Source of the DNA: Aurantiochytrium sp. KH105
Lineage: Eukaryota > Sar > Bigyra > Thraustochytrida > Thraustochytriidae
Length of the DNA: 64,000 nt
Direction of reading: 5' to 3'
Assembly (NCBI GenBank): GCA_003116975.1
Contig: BGKB01000001.1
Coordinates: 372,001-436,000, forward strand
Shown here: positions 47,931-56,822 of the stretch, in pieces
Layout of the letters: every line of letters starts with the position of its first letter
Numbering within the stretch: the stretch's first letter is position 1
Made by a program: the position numbers and the translations under genes
The notes under the pieces: generated by a model
The model's database searches: none
Told to the model about the DNA's origin: nothing
What the model saw: only the letters and a program-made list of their open reading frames with translations

Positions 47931-49307
47931 TTATGCGCCAGCTGGAGAGGCTTGCTTCGCCTTCTTGAGAAGAGAGCGGGCAGGATCGACGCCGCGCTCA
48001 GATATGATAAAGTACGAGGTCGCGTCGCCGCGATGCGGGGCCTTGACGAGACTTGCGCGACGCAGACCGGCCACTTCGAGCTCAAAGGTGACACGCACGT
48101 TTACCGCGTGCGCCCAGGTGTTGCCCAGCGCAGCCAAGACGTGGACCTGGCGGCTGCCACCTCCCATTGGTCCTGGTCCCGAAGTCGAGGACGCCTCACC
48201 GTCCTCGAAGCGGTCCTGCGCGTCTGCGTACATATCCTCATCGTGTGCCACGCCAAAGGCATCTGCAGAGCTCAGACCGCGTACGCCGCGCGCACCGTCA
48301 TCTTCTTGCAGACGACCTGTTGTCACTTGGTTGGTCACAAGCACAGCGACCTGACAGGTTTCGCCTAAAAGCTTGAGGCGCGCGGCGAGACGAGATAACG
48401 CCTGTGCACCTCGCGCGCGCTCCGCCAACGCGGCCACCGAGTCAACTACAACAAGGGCCACATCTTGCTCGGCCACGAGCAGCTCGACGGCATCGAGATC
48501 ACGCTCAAACTGTTTGGCATTGCGCGGTGAAAACACAGTAATCTTGTCTGCGAGACGCGCAACCTCGTCAACCGGCATGTCGTCGCCATCTCCCCGTGCG
48601 CGAATTACTTCGGCCACACGTTGCGCAGAAAACTTGTTTTCCGTATCCACAAAGACAACGTGGCGTCCAGTTCGCGACGCCGCGTCGACGGCCGTTGTGA
48701 TGCAGAATTGCGTTTTGCCCGTGCCGGCGCGTCCGACAACCTCCACGAGATGGCCAGGGGCCAAACTAAACAAGGGCAGAGGCGTGGCAATTGCTTCGCC
48801 GCCGAGCGTTAACAAGGCCGCCGCCGTTTGAACCTGTGGTCTGCACGCGCTTGCGACGCTATGGAGCACCTCACGCGCATCTTCCCAGCCAACGTTGAGC
48901 ATGCTCATGAGCTGCACCTGTGAGAGACTCAGCGCGTCCAACGCGCTGACATTGCCGTCCTCGTTAGCGGCCTTGGTCGCGCCGGGCGGGCCCCTCGCAT
49001 TAGGCTCGCTGTGACTGCTCGCATTTCGTTCGCGTCTGCGCTCTTTGCGGGCGGCAGCCTCGTTACTCAGCATCTTTGCCAGCAAGGGCACCTTGTCCAG
49101 GCTCGCGCGTCTTGTCTTGCGCTTCTTCGCCCCTTCGCGAGCCCGGTTCCGCGGCGCGCTCAGGTCGTCTTCGGGCTCGCTCGCGGCGGCATCCGCTGCC
49201 GCATCCTTGGCGTCCTCCTCGGCGGTTTCTTCCGCGGCGCGAGCAAGTCTGCGTACGACGGCCTCCAGCGGCCACGCGCCCGCGTTACCGCCGCCCGCGC
49301 CGCCCAT
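47931..49307 (-). CDS. RAD51B: RAD51 paralogue, RAD51B-like
   Basis: A RecA-family ATPase that assists RAD51 loading in homologous recombination. 458 residues from ATG 49307. It has a disordered basic/acidic N-terminal extension (1-120), a helix-hairpin-helix-like segment (QVQLMSMLNVGWEDAREVL, about 130-148), Walker A GRAGTGKT (192-199), the strand HVVFVDTENKFS and Walker B VALVVVDSVAAL (about 283-294). The C-terminal LAALGNTWAHAVNVR is the strongest pointer to RAD51B. The N-terminal extension is longer than usual. RAD51C or XRCC3 is less likely. Confidence 0.82.
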   Translation of the reverse strand: MGGAGGGNAGAWPLEAVVRRLARAAEETAEEDAKDAAADAAASEPEDDLSAPRNRAREGAKKRKTRRASLDKVPLLAKMLSNEAAARKERRRERNASSHSEPNARGPPGATKAANEDGNVSALDALSLSQVQLMSMLNVGWEDAREVLHSVASACRPQVQTAAALLTLGGEAIATPLPLFSLAPGHLVEVVGRAGTGKTQFCITTAVDAASRTGRHVVFVDTENKFSAQRVAEVIRARGDGDDMPVDEVARLADKITVFSPRNAKQFERDLDAVELLVAEQDVALVVVDSVAALAERARGAQALSRLAARLKLLGETCQVAVLVTNQVTTGRLQEDDGARGVRGLSSADAFGVAHDEDMYADAQDRFEDGEASSTSGPGPMGGGSRQVHVLAALGNTWAHAVNVRVTFELEVAGLRRASLVKAPHRGDATSYFIISERGVDPARSLLKKAKQASPAGA

Positions 49308-49618
49308 GTCTGCGCGCTTGCCTTCACGATCACCTCGCTTTGCGTTCTGCTTGCCGTGCGCAAATGTGGTTGTCCTCGTCGTTGATGAGAAACCTTTTCG
49401 CTTGAATCGACTTGAACACGGAGTTTACACGGAATCCGTCGGAGATGGTATACATACAGGTGCCTCTTCCTTCGCGACTTGGACCCTGACAGGTGTGCTC
49501 TGACCGACATCTTGCCAACCTGCGCGCGACAGCGGCAGCGTGCCGCATGGACAAGGTAAAAGTTTCAATTGCTCGAATGCATCGGTTAGGTCTTTACGAA
49601 CAGGGTAAACTGAAATTG
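49308..49618. other. Region between RAD51B and the spliced gene
   Basis: About 310 bases. The minus strand carries an open coding-looking frame (49428-49600, YPVRKDLTDAFEQLK then LPLSRAGWQDVG) that could be a further 3' exon of the upstream spliced gene or of another short gene. Confidence 0.3.
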
Positions 49619-50060
49619 TCAACTGCCCGACCTCCACTTCTTGAGGGCTTGCTTCATGTTGGCGAGCTTGGTCTTGAGCTGATGATTGCCTGGCATAGCA
49701 TCCCGGCTTGCCTCAGTCGGATACCACTTCTCTGGGAAGATTTGGAGAGCATCCATTGTTGCCAAGAATTGGTCAAGGGCTTCTTCGAGCGTTGCGATGA
49801 AGCGTGAAACCAGTCGGCAACGCTTTTGCTTGGGAGCACGCTCTGCTTGCGTGATACTTTGTGTGCTGTTTTTGTGTGCTGCTCTATGCGCTGCTTGCTT
49901 CTTGGTGGTAGCTAGCGGGTCGCCGGGCTCTTCGCGTCTTCTTCACCAACTTGTTAGTTATAGTCATGTCCTGGAGGAATTTACTTGGCTTTGGCCCCTC
50001 GAGCGAGGTCCACGCGGCCTCAGTGGCAGCACATTTGATCCAAAAGTAGTTGACGGCTTG
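49619..50060 (-). CDS. Probable spliced gene, 3' part (two exons visible)
   Basis: This gene is not a single open frame. The last exon (about 49619-49929) encodes SRFIATLEEALDQFLATMD, FPEKWYPTEASRD and KTKLANMKQALKKW, ending TGA at 49619-49621; it looks strongly coding but has no start codon. Upstream, 49985-50060 encodes NYFWIKCAATEAAWTSLEG. Between them, GTAAAT (donor at 49984) and a CTAAC branch-like site (about 49953-49957) suggest an intron. Taking the AG ending at 49930 as acceptor (55 bases) keeps the frame. Further exons probably lie up to about 50440, for example the frame with MPYQLDAMLCRLYALPPLT. No family is recognised. Confidence 0.4.
49930..49984 (-). other. Candidate intron, 55 bases
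   Basis: Starts GTAAAT, contains CTATAACTAAC and ends GCGAAG on the minus strand. It joins phase 1 to phase 2 correctly. Other AGs nearby were tested and leave a TGA in frame or the wrong phase. Confidence 0.35.
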
Positions 50061-50467
50061 CTACCTTTTGCAAAGTTCGGGTCGATAGCTTCTCAAGTGT
50101 GCTATTGTTACGCTTCTCCATTCCCCCGTCCGCTGGGGTGTCGAGAGGCCCGACCCTCCTTCTGAAGCCTGAAGAGACGCATGAGCTCCGTGGTGATGTC
50201 GGCTTCCCCAATTGTATGTCCTTTCGAAGGCGGTAGCGTTTCTACAAGCTCTCGAGAATAAGTGAAGCAAAGGCTCTGTCGGCTGTGTCTTGTATGCCTT
50301 GCGGTACCAGCAGCAGGACCTACCATCGTCAGCGGCGGCAGCGCGTACAACCTGCACAGCATCGCGTCCAACTGATACGGCATCGTCTGCCGGCACGAAA
50401 CCGCTTCGAAGAGGAACTGACAATGAGTGATCAGCAACTAGTCACGTGACAACCCAGGTCCGAAAGT

Positions 50468-50479
50468 CCCCCCCCCCCC
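50468..50479. repeat. C12 homopolymer
   Basis: Twelve consecutive C bases followed by T5, just downstream of the TPR gene stop. Prone to sequencing error. Confidence 0.9.
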
Positions 50480-50545
50480 TTTTTCTAAATAGAAACCTCC
50501 GATGGCCTTGAAGGGCCCTCTCCATCGTAAAGTGATCTGCCAATC

Positions 50546-53014
50546 CTAGTTGCGGTGGGGTAAAACCGGTCTCGCGAATGACGCTAGTTTTGTTTTGCCC
50601 CAAAGGCATGCGAGCTTTTGCAGCGGAGCCCGACATGCCATCCTCGCCCATTCTATATTGCGCCAATTGCGCGTAATTCTCATGATGTGGAGCGTGTCCG
50701 CCACATGGGGATGCCAGTTGCCAAGGGCCTCCTTGCGAATCGATAGCGCGACCTCGTAGTACGCCAAGGCCTCCTCGTAGCGGCTTTGTCGTTTGTACAC
50801 GTTGGCGATGTTGTTGAGCGTGGTCGCCACACGGGGATGCCGGTCGCCGAGGGCCTCCTTCCGAATCGACAGCGCTTCCTCGTGGTGCGCCAAGGCCTCC
50901 TCGTAGCGGCCTTGTGAATAGTACATGATGGCGATTTTGCCAAGCGTGGTCGCCACATAGGGATGCCGGTCGCCAATGGCCTCATTGTAAATCGACAGCG
51001 TCTTCTCGTAGTACGCCAAGGCCTCCTCGTAGCGGCCTTGTCGTTTGTACACGTTGGCGATGTTGTTGAGCGTGCTCGCCACACGGGGATGCCGGTCGCC
51101 AAGGGTCTTCTTCCGAATCGACAGCGCTGCCCCGTGGTACGCCAAGGCCTTCTCGTAGCGGCCTTGTAAATAGTACATGAGGGCGATGTTGTTGAGCATT
51201 CGCGCCACTGAAGGATGCCGGTCGCCAAGGGCCTCCTTGTAAATCGACAGCGCTTCATCGTAGTACGCCAAAGCCTCATCGTTGCGGCCTTGTGAATCGT
51301 GCACGATGGCGATATTGTTGAGCGTGCCCGCCACTGAGGGATGCCGGTCGCCAAGGTCCTCCTTGTAAATCGACAGCGCTTCCTCGTAGTACGCCAAGGC
51401 CTCCTCGTAGCAGCATTCTTGTCTGTACACGTCGGCGATGTTGTTGAGCGTGGTCGCCACATCAGGATGCCGGTCGCCAAGGTCCTCCTTGCGAATCGAC
51501 AGCGCTTCCTCGTTGGACGCCAAGGCCTTCCCGTAGCGGCCTTGATCGGCATACACGTCGGCGATGTTGTTGAGAGTGGTCGCCACATCAGGATGCCGGT
51601 CGCCAAAACTCTCCCTGCGAATCGACAGCGCTTCTTCATAGTTTGCCAAGGCCTCCTTGTAGCGGCCTTGTGCTCGGTACACTAAGGCGATGTTGTTGCG
51701 CGCGGTCGCCACATTAGGATGCCGGTCGCCAATTTTTTTCCTATGAATCGACATCGCTTCCTCGAAATTCGTCAAGGCCTCATTAAATAAGCTCTGGCTC
51801 GTGAAAAGAACCCCCGCACATCGAAGAATATCCGCTAGACCTTCTTCATTCTCTCCCTGTCGTGCTTTGTCAACTGCTTGTCGCGCCATTTGCAGATGCC
51901 ACTTCCGCACACGGTCGTTCACCACCGTATTCAGCGTTGTAAAGTTCCCATCGATTTCTCTGACAGCATCGTCAATCATTTTCTTGTCTTCAGCTTTGTA
52001 GCACTTGGAGTTGCGCATGTCATTGTTGTCTGCCATGATCTTCGCGATCTCGTAAGGGTCCCCACGAAGCTGCTCCTCGAAACCCTCCTCCTCACCGGGT
52101 GTGACGGCAATCCGTAAAGGTCGCTCGAATTTGACGGCTCCCAGAACCTCCCATACGCACCACGCGCGCTGCAGAGGAGCTGGGGTGTCCCAGCGGTCAA
52201 AAAACACCACCAATTCCTCAAACTTGGCAATGGCGCGATGAAGACCAATTGTCATGTACTCCTCATAGGCCTTTCTCGTTTCATCAGGCGTACCTCCGTC
52301 GCGACGTGTGAGTTCTGGCTGGTTGGCGCTAAAGATGTCGAGCCACACAAAGGTGGTCTCCGCTTCATCGCCGAAGTGGGCCTCCAGCGCAGCAACGAGA
52401 TCTTTGAATCGAGTTTTCCGTGCCTGGCTCACAAATGTGCCCTGGAACTCGCCACCCACATCAGCATCGTCGAGATGTTGGAGGTAGATTTGCTTGTTGT
52501 CCGTGATCAGTTCAGGAACTACGCACTGCGCAATATCCTCGGTGGCCCAGTCACAGCGATCCTTTACTTTGGCGTCTTCGCCGGGCATGAATGTGACTTG
52601 TTCTTCGGCGTAGTGGACGCGGCCTTTGCGAGAGCCATCATCGTTTACCTCAAAGACCTTGACAGTTGTTCCTACGGTGATCTTTTCGGAGAGGTCTCGC
52701 GTAGCTTCAAAGAGCTCGACGTCCGGGACCAAGGCTCCACTAAGTACGTCTTTGTAGACGGCTTTGACGGCGCGAAAAGAGATGCTGCGAGGATCGATGA
52801 TGGCACGGGCTTCGGCTGAGAACACCTCGTCTCCCGGGCTGCCCTGGTCGCTCGCGACAAGCTTGCGTTCGGCTTCTTGGACGACTTCAGGGCTCGGCGC
52901 AAGACGAAGGGATTGTCTGCGAGGGTCGCCATCCTCCAAACGAACCGCCTCGAGCTGTCCCTGGCTCAGGCGCAAGCTCCGCCGCTGCGTGCGCTTGGCG
53001 TCGCGCGAGCTCAT
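50546..53014 (-). CDS. Kinesin-light-chain-type TPR protein with stramenopile N-terminal domain
   Basis: 822 residues from ATG 53014. A basic N-terminus is followed by a domain (about 110-400) with VVPEL, RFKDLVAALEAHF, FVWLDIFSANQ, ELVVFFDRWDTPAPLQRAWC, VWEVLGA and KMIDDAVREIDGNFTTLN. It shares this order with the TPR protein at 29.3 kb. Nine TPRs of exactly 42 residues (about 395-775) follow, each of the form NNIANVYKRQGRYEEALAYY then EALSIRKEALGDRHPxVATTL, the kinesin-light-chain type. Repeats are nearly identical, so the array expanded recently or is homogenised. After the ninth repeat the pattern breaks off and a basic tail of about 45 residues runs to the stop. A binding or sensing role is plausible, with no partner evident. 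Confidence 0.85.
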   Translation of the reverse strand: MSSRDAKRTQRRSLRLSQGQLEAVRLEDGDPRRQSLRLAPSPEVVQEAERKLVASDQGSPGDEVFSAEARAIIDPRSISFRAVKAVYKDVLSGALVPDVELFEATRDLSEKITVGTTVKVFEVNDDGSRKGRVHYAEEQVTFMPGEDAKVKDRCDWATEDIAQCVVPELITDNKQIYLQHLDDADVGGEFQGTFVSQARKTRFKDLVAALEAHFGDEAETTFVWLDIFSANQPELTRRDGGTPDETRKAYEEYMTIGLHRAIAKFEELVVFFDRWDTPAPLQRAWCVWEVLGAVKFERPLRIAVTPGEEEGFEEQLRGDPYEIAKIMADNNDMRNSKCYKAEDKKMIDDAVREIDGNFTTLNTVVNDRVRKWHLQMARQAVDKARQGENEEGLADILRCAGVLFTSQSLFNEALTNFEEAMSIHRKKIGDRHPNVATARNNIALVYRAQGRYKEALANYEEALSIRRESFGDRHPDVATTLNNIADVYADQGRYGKALASNEEALSIRKEDLGDRHPDVATTLNNIADVYRQECCYEEALAYYEEALSIYKEDLGDRHPSVAGTLNNIAIVHDSQGRNDEALAYYDEALSIYKEALGDRHPSVARMLNNIALMYYLQGRYEKALAYHGAALSIRKKTLGDRHPRVASTLNNIANVYKRQGRYEEALAYYEKTLSIYNEAIGDRHPYVATTLGKIAIMYYSQGRYEEALAHHEEALSIRKEALGDRHPRVATTLNNIANVYKRQSRYEEALAYYEVALSIRKEALGNWHPHVADTLHIMRITRNWRNIEWARMACRAPLQKLACLWGKTKLASFARPVLPHRN
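50690..51830 (-). repeat. Nine 126-base TPR-encoding direct repeats
   Basis: Coding repeats with a 126-base period and high DNA identity (for example the segment matching GGGATGCCGGTCGCCAAGG recurs once per unit on the plus strand). Such arrays change copy number by unequal crossing over and often collapse in assembly. Confidence 0.9.
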
Positions 53015-53583
53015 GTTCGTATGTTGCGGGTCTGCTGGTTCGTTTTGGCGCTGTCCGCAGGCAACAAGTGCTCACGAGAACTTGAAGAGATCCTGCTGGA
53101 AAGTGCCAAGGGGGACCCGAGGAGGGTTGGAAGGGGGCCGGTGCGTTGGTGCGTGAGTTGAGTATACGTGCGCGGCGAAAGGAGGGTTCTGGCGCTGTCG
53201 CTCCGTCGTTGCCCCGCCCTTCGGACGCAATTATTGCAAATCTGTTGACCGATGTCAGGACGCTCGTCGCTGGTGAAAAGAAAATCATCTTCAGGTTCTA
53301 GTAGCAGTGTAGGCCTACTACCTGTTGACGTGCTTGTTACTGTTGTTGTTTTTGTGGTTGTTGTTGTTGGACTTTGTCTCCTTCGGCTAGTTCGTCGTTC
53401 TCCTTGGCTGCTCGTCTCGGATCGTCCTGGTTGGGCTTGACTCGGATCTTGCTCTTGCTGTTGGCCACATTCAGGTTCTCTTGGTTTTCGGCTCACACTC
53501 GCTCGCTCTGGCTCTGGCCGTCAGACAGGCAACTAGCCTCACTAGTACAACTATCTCGTCGTGAGGCGGCAAACGCGACCAGC
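53015..53583. promoter_or_regulatory. Divergent region between the TPR and metallophosphatase genes
   Basis: About 570 bases between two ATGs. It includes a TTG/GTT-rich tract (about 53335-53372). No named promoter element is visible. Confidence 0.45.
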
Positions 53584-54861
53584 ATGGCCAACACGTACGA
53601 GCCTGTTGGAGCGCACTTCGCGCCGCGGCGCGGCGTCAAGGCCGCTCCTTGTGCCGCCGCGTTCGTCGGCGTCGCGGTCGTTGTCGCGCTCGCGCTTTTC
53701 GTCGGATCGGGCGGAAATGTCGAGACAGGGACTGGCCTGGCGGAGGGCGCCGCAGGTTTCGCAAACAGAATCGGCAACCAACTCGCGACTGTACCATACG
53801 CTACGCAACTCGCGACTGTGCCATGCGCTACACAACGAGGTCGCAACCCGTACGCAATCGATGCCTCCTCGTTAGAAACGCTAGAATTCTTTGCCATTGG
53901 CGACTGGGGCCTTGACACAGATTACAACAAAGAAGACGGCCCGCGTGATGATTGGGACGTGCCCTTGATGCAGCACATAGGACAAACGCTCAATGCCCGT
54001 ATCGAAGAAGGCCAGGGATCATTTGTGCTCAACCTCGGTGACAACTTTTACCAGTGGGGAATCTCCGACGTAGAAGACGTCCGATGGGAAACCACCTTTG
54101 AGAATGTCTTTGCAACCCGCCGCGTTGTTCCGTGGTACAGCATGCTCGGCAATCACGACTACTTTGCCAATATAGGTGTAGATAACAAGCCTACGAGCGC
54201 GGGCATCGATGCTCAGGTGGATCGAACCTTCCACTCGGCCAATAAGCGATGGTGCATGCCGGACACCAACTATACGATCCTCCATGCGACTGCTCATGTC
54301 GACGTGCGCATTGTCGTCTTTGACTCGCAGGCCCTGGTACGTATCAGCCCCAACGCCAATTCGCCTGCATATGATACTCGTGCATCCCACGACATTGAGG
54401 ATCATCTCGCATGGCTGGAAAGAGCAGTCTGCGCCGAGGGTAGAAAAGGACGGAAAACTATTGTCATGACTGCGGCGCACCACTTCTTCCTTTCTGCGGG
54501 TTTGTACTTTGATAGAGCACGGCAAGACGAGGCCATTCTCCGAGAGCGTGTTCTCCCCGTGCTCACGCGTTGCGGGGTCTCCATGCATTTTCACGGGCAT
54601 GATCATGTGACGCAGGTCATTCGCATCGACAAAAGTCTTTTGCAAGTTGGCGTTGGATCCGCAGGCAAGACGAATGGCATGATCCTCGGTACGCAAGATA
54701 GTCTTTCCAAAATGTACCCCGAACACCAGCTGCAAGCATACTTCTTGGACCATCAGGCGGCCTTTGCTCAGGTGCAGATTTCCAAAGACAATGTATCGCT
54801 CCGTTTAATAAACACGAGCGGAGATGCGTGGGGTCCCATGGTAGCCTCGCACATTGATTAG
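53584..54861 (+). CDS. Membrane-anchored metallophosphatase, purple acid phosphatase-like
   Basis: A calcineurin-fold phosphatase of the small (ACP5/TRAP-type) purple acid phosphatase group. From ATG 53584 (425 aa) there is a signal anchor (AAFVGVAVVVALALFVG, about 22-40), then a linker containing a 9-residue tandem duplication (QLATVPYAT, QLATVPCAT), then metal motifs in order: FAIGDWG (Asp about 107), LGDNFYQWG, MLGNHDYF, TAAHHF and FHGHDHVTQ. The set matches the family; AAHH replaces the usual single-His GHYP. The tyrosine in NFY is the expected chromophore ligand. It is likely to face the lumen or outside. The frame extends upstream only through TTG. No other start is better. Confidence 0.85.
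   Translation: MANTYEPVGAHFAPRRGVKAAPCAAAFVGVAVVVALALFVGSGGNVETGTGLAEGAAGFANRIGNQLATVPYATQLATVPCATQRGRNPYAIDASSLETLEFFAIGDWGLDTDYNKEDGPRDDWDVPLMQHIGQTLNARIEEGQGSFVLNLGDNFYQWGISDVEDVRWETTFENVFATRRVVPWYSMLGNHDYFANIGVDNKPTSAGIDAQVDRTFHSANKRWCMPDTNYTILHATAHVDVRIVVFDSQALVRISPNANSPAYDTRASHDIEDHLAWLERAVCAEGRKGRKTIVMTAAHHFFLSAGLYFDRARQDEAILRERVLPVLTRCGVSMHFHGHDHVTQVIRIDKSLLQVGVGSAGKTNGMILGTQDSLSKMYPEHQLQAYFLDHQAAFAQVQISKDNVSLRLINTSGDAWGPMVASHID
53779..53832 (+). repeat. 27-base tandem duplication in the metallophosphatase gene
   Basis: Two adjacent 27-base units (caactcgcgactgt then a diverged half) encode the repeated QLATVPxAT. In frame, in the linker after the membrane anchor. Confidence 0.8.
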
Positions 54862-55445
54862 CTCCAATTATATCACACAATCGTAGATAGCGTCATGTGT
54901 TGAATTTTATTCAAAACGATTCGATGAAGGGACATGTTGAGACCGTTCGTGGACTCGGATTCGCCATCTGGTCAACCGATGCGCGAGCACAGAGACTCGG
55001 GCACGACACCATGGCCAAATTGATACTTGTTTGCGAGTTATGGCGTGCGGTCCAGTTGAACCGCGACAAACTTTGATGAGGTTAATTCTATTGACTCTTT
55101 CCGTGACTTGTCCAGATAAGTTGATATTCGTGAGTTATTGCGTGCGGTCTTGCAGCAGCACGGTAAACTGTCTCCTTTCATTATTTGACCCGATTTCGCT
55201 GACGTTCATGACTTATTGCGTGCGACGCAGACGCACAGCAAACCCCGGCGATATAAACACGCCGAATGATACGAAATTATATCTTCAAGCATGCAAAGAA
55301 GGACTCGACCGAGCAAACAGAAAAAGGCACAACAAATAATGACAATCTACGACAGAATTCCAAAGCGACCGACCGGATGCGCATGAATGCCGACCCTTTG
55401 GAAACCCAGTCTTTTCAAACTCTTTCGAGCAAGCAACAAGACTAG
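54862..55445. other. Convergent intergenic region with degenerate tandem repeats
   Basis: About 580 bases between two gene ends. Three degenerate units contain gagttatggcgtgcgg (55035-55050), gagttattgcgtgcgg (55132-55147) and gacttattgcgtgcg (55210-55224), spaced 97 and 78 bases apart. No gene is supported. Confidence 0.6.
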
Positions 55446-56822
55446 CTAGATGATCTGCGCATAGCGACCGAACGCGCGAAGAGAAGCAGCTTTGGCCTCA
55501 TCAATCTTGGTACGTGCTTTGTAATCCCGGTATAATCGCCACGCAGCAAAGAGACGGCGCAAGGAAGCTTCTTGTCGCAGACGCTCCATCTGCTCCTCAA
55601 AGACATCGTCAATTTCCGATACGTCGTTACACTCTTCGAACACCGCATGTGCCCATTCTGCGCGCATACCTTCGACGTCTTGTTCAAGCTCGGGTAACGG
55701 ACTGTCCATCACCACTGAAACTGCGCGCTCCACGGTCGCAGAGACGGCTCGTTCAATTGATGCTCGCCTGGGGTCCTGGTTGGTGACCTTTTTGCGCGCA
55801 TTAAACGTTTTGCTCAGATGTCGCTCATACGCTTGGCCGATGGCCATGACCCAAGACTCCTTTTCTTCGGAAGACTCTGCCGAAATGACGAATGTGCGTG
55901 AAGGCAAATACATGCAGAACAGGTTCTTGTGACGACCCACGCGCATGAGACGCGCCATGTCGTCCGAGACGTCATTCACAACGCGGCCGCCCTCGATTTG
56001 GACATCTCGAAAGGGAATTACACCGAGAGGTTGTTCGAGATCCTGGAATTTACGCTTGCTCAGATAGTACGCGAGCCCACGCGTGGTCAGCACAAAGTAC
56101 CTCGCGTGCCAAGTTTTGAAAAAACTGCCCTGCTTGTCCAACATGCCCTCCTTGTACACGCGAGGCGCAAACTTGCGCTGCGAAAACATGAATGCATACC
56201 GGTCATCGGGCATGAGTCCCGCGCTCGCGATTTGCGAGAGAAAGGTCTCCGTCACATCTTGCACCTGCTCTGCCAGATCTTTACGCTTGTTCTTGTGCTT
56301 GTTCTTGTGCTTGCTGCGCGTGCTTCTTCCCCCTGGCGTGCTGGGCGTGGGCGTATGCAAATGTCTTTGCTTGGGCGTCTTGGGCGTCTTGGGCGCCGTC
56401 GAGACATCGGTGGACTCCATGTCGGTGCTTTCTCCATCGAACTCGTGAGTGCCCTGCTCGTCGCCCGCAGCGAAGCTGGCGGTCTCGCGCGAATCCCCCC
56501 TCGCTCGGCTTTGGCGCGAGCGGCGGCGAATGTTCAAGAGTCTGCGCGAGGATTTGCTCACACTCGAGAGCGCTGCCGTAGCTCGTGTCGCGGCCACTGT
56601 CGGTCTCGAGAAGTCGTCGTCGTCGTCATCATCGTCGTCGTCGACGTTATTCTCGCCGCCGCTGACGAGCTCGTCGGTGTCGGCGCTGCCGCCGTGGACG
56701 CTGCTGTCCAGGTCCGCCTCCACGAGGCTGCTGCCGCCGCCCTGAGCGGCGCTCGACCCGTGGCGGCTGTCGCTCCCGGCCAGGCTGAGCAGCGACTTGC
56801 GCGGCTTGGGAAACCACCCCAT
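55446..56822 (-). CDS. PH-domain protein
   Basis: 458 residues from ATG 56822. The N-terminal half is disordered, with an Asp run (ten consecutive Asp), Arg/Ser clusters and Thr-Pro-rich and Lys-Asn-rich stretches (KHKNKHKNKRK) with phosphorylation potential. A pleckstrin-homology domain lies at about 233-345 (KEGMLDKQGSFFKTWHARYF to EEKESWVMAIGQAYERHL, including the conserved Trp). PH domains bind phosphoinositides or proteins at membranes. A helical C-terminal region (EEQMERLRQEASLRRLFAAW) follows, with an IQ-like look. The specific family is not recognised. Confidence 0.82.
   Translation of the reverse strand: MGWFPKPRKSLLSLAGSDSRHGSSAAQGGGSSLVEADLDSSVHGGSADTDELVSGGENNVDDDDDDDDDDFSRPTVAATRATAALSSVSKSSRRLLNIRRRSRQSRARGDSRETASFAAGDEQGTHEFDGESTDMESTDVSTAPKTPKTPKQRHLHTPTPSTPGGRSTRSKHKNKHKNKRKDLAEQVQDVTETFLSQIASAGLMPDDRYAFMFSQRKFAPRVYKEGMLDKQGSFFKTWHARYFVLTTRGLAYYLSKRKFQDLEQPLGVIPFRDVQIEGGRVVNDVSDDMARLMRVGRHKNLFCMYLPSRTFVISAESSEEKESWVMAIGQAYERHLSKTFNARKKVTNQDPRRASIERAVSATVERAVSVVMDSPLPELEQDVEGMRAEWAHAVFEECNDVSEIDDVFEEQMERLRQEASLRRLFAAWRLYRDYKARTKIDEAKAASLRAFGRYAQII

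Noticed and set aside
49950-49984. A 35-base intron ending at the AACTAACAAG in the hidden gene
   Set aside because: Using this AG leaves a TGA in the required downstream frame, so the acceptor must lie further on (49930 fits).
50680-51685. Regularly spaced repeats resembling a CRISPR-like array
   Set aside because: The 126-base period is exactly one 42-residue TPR and lies in frame in a coding gene.
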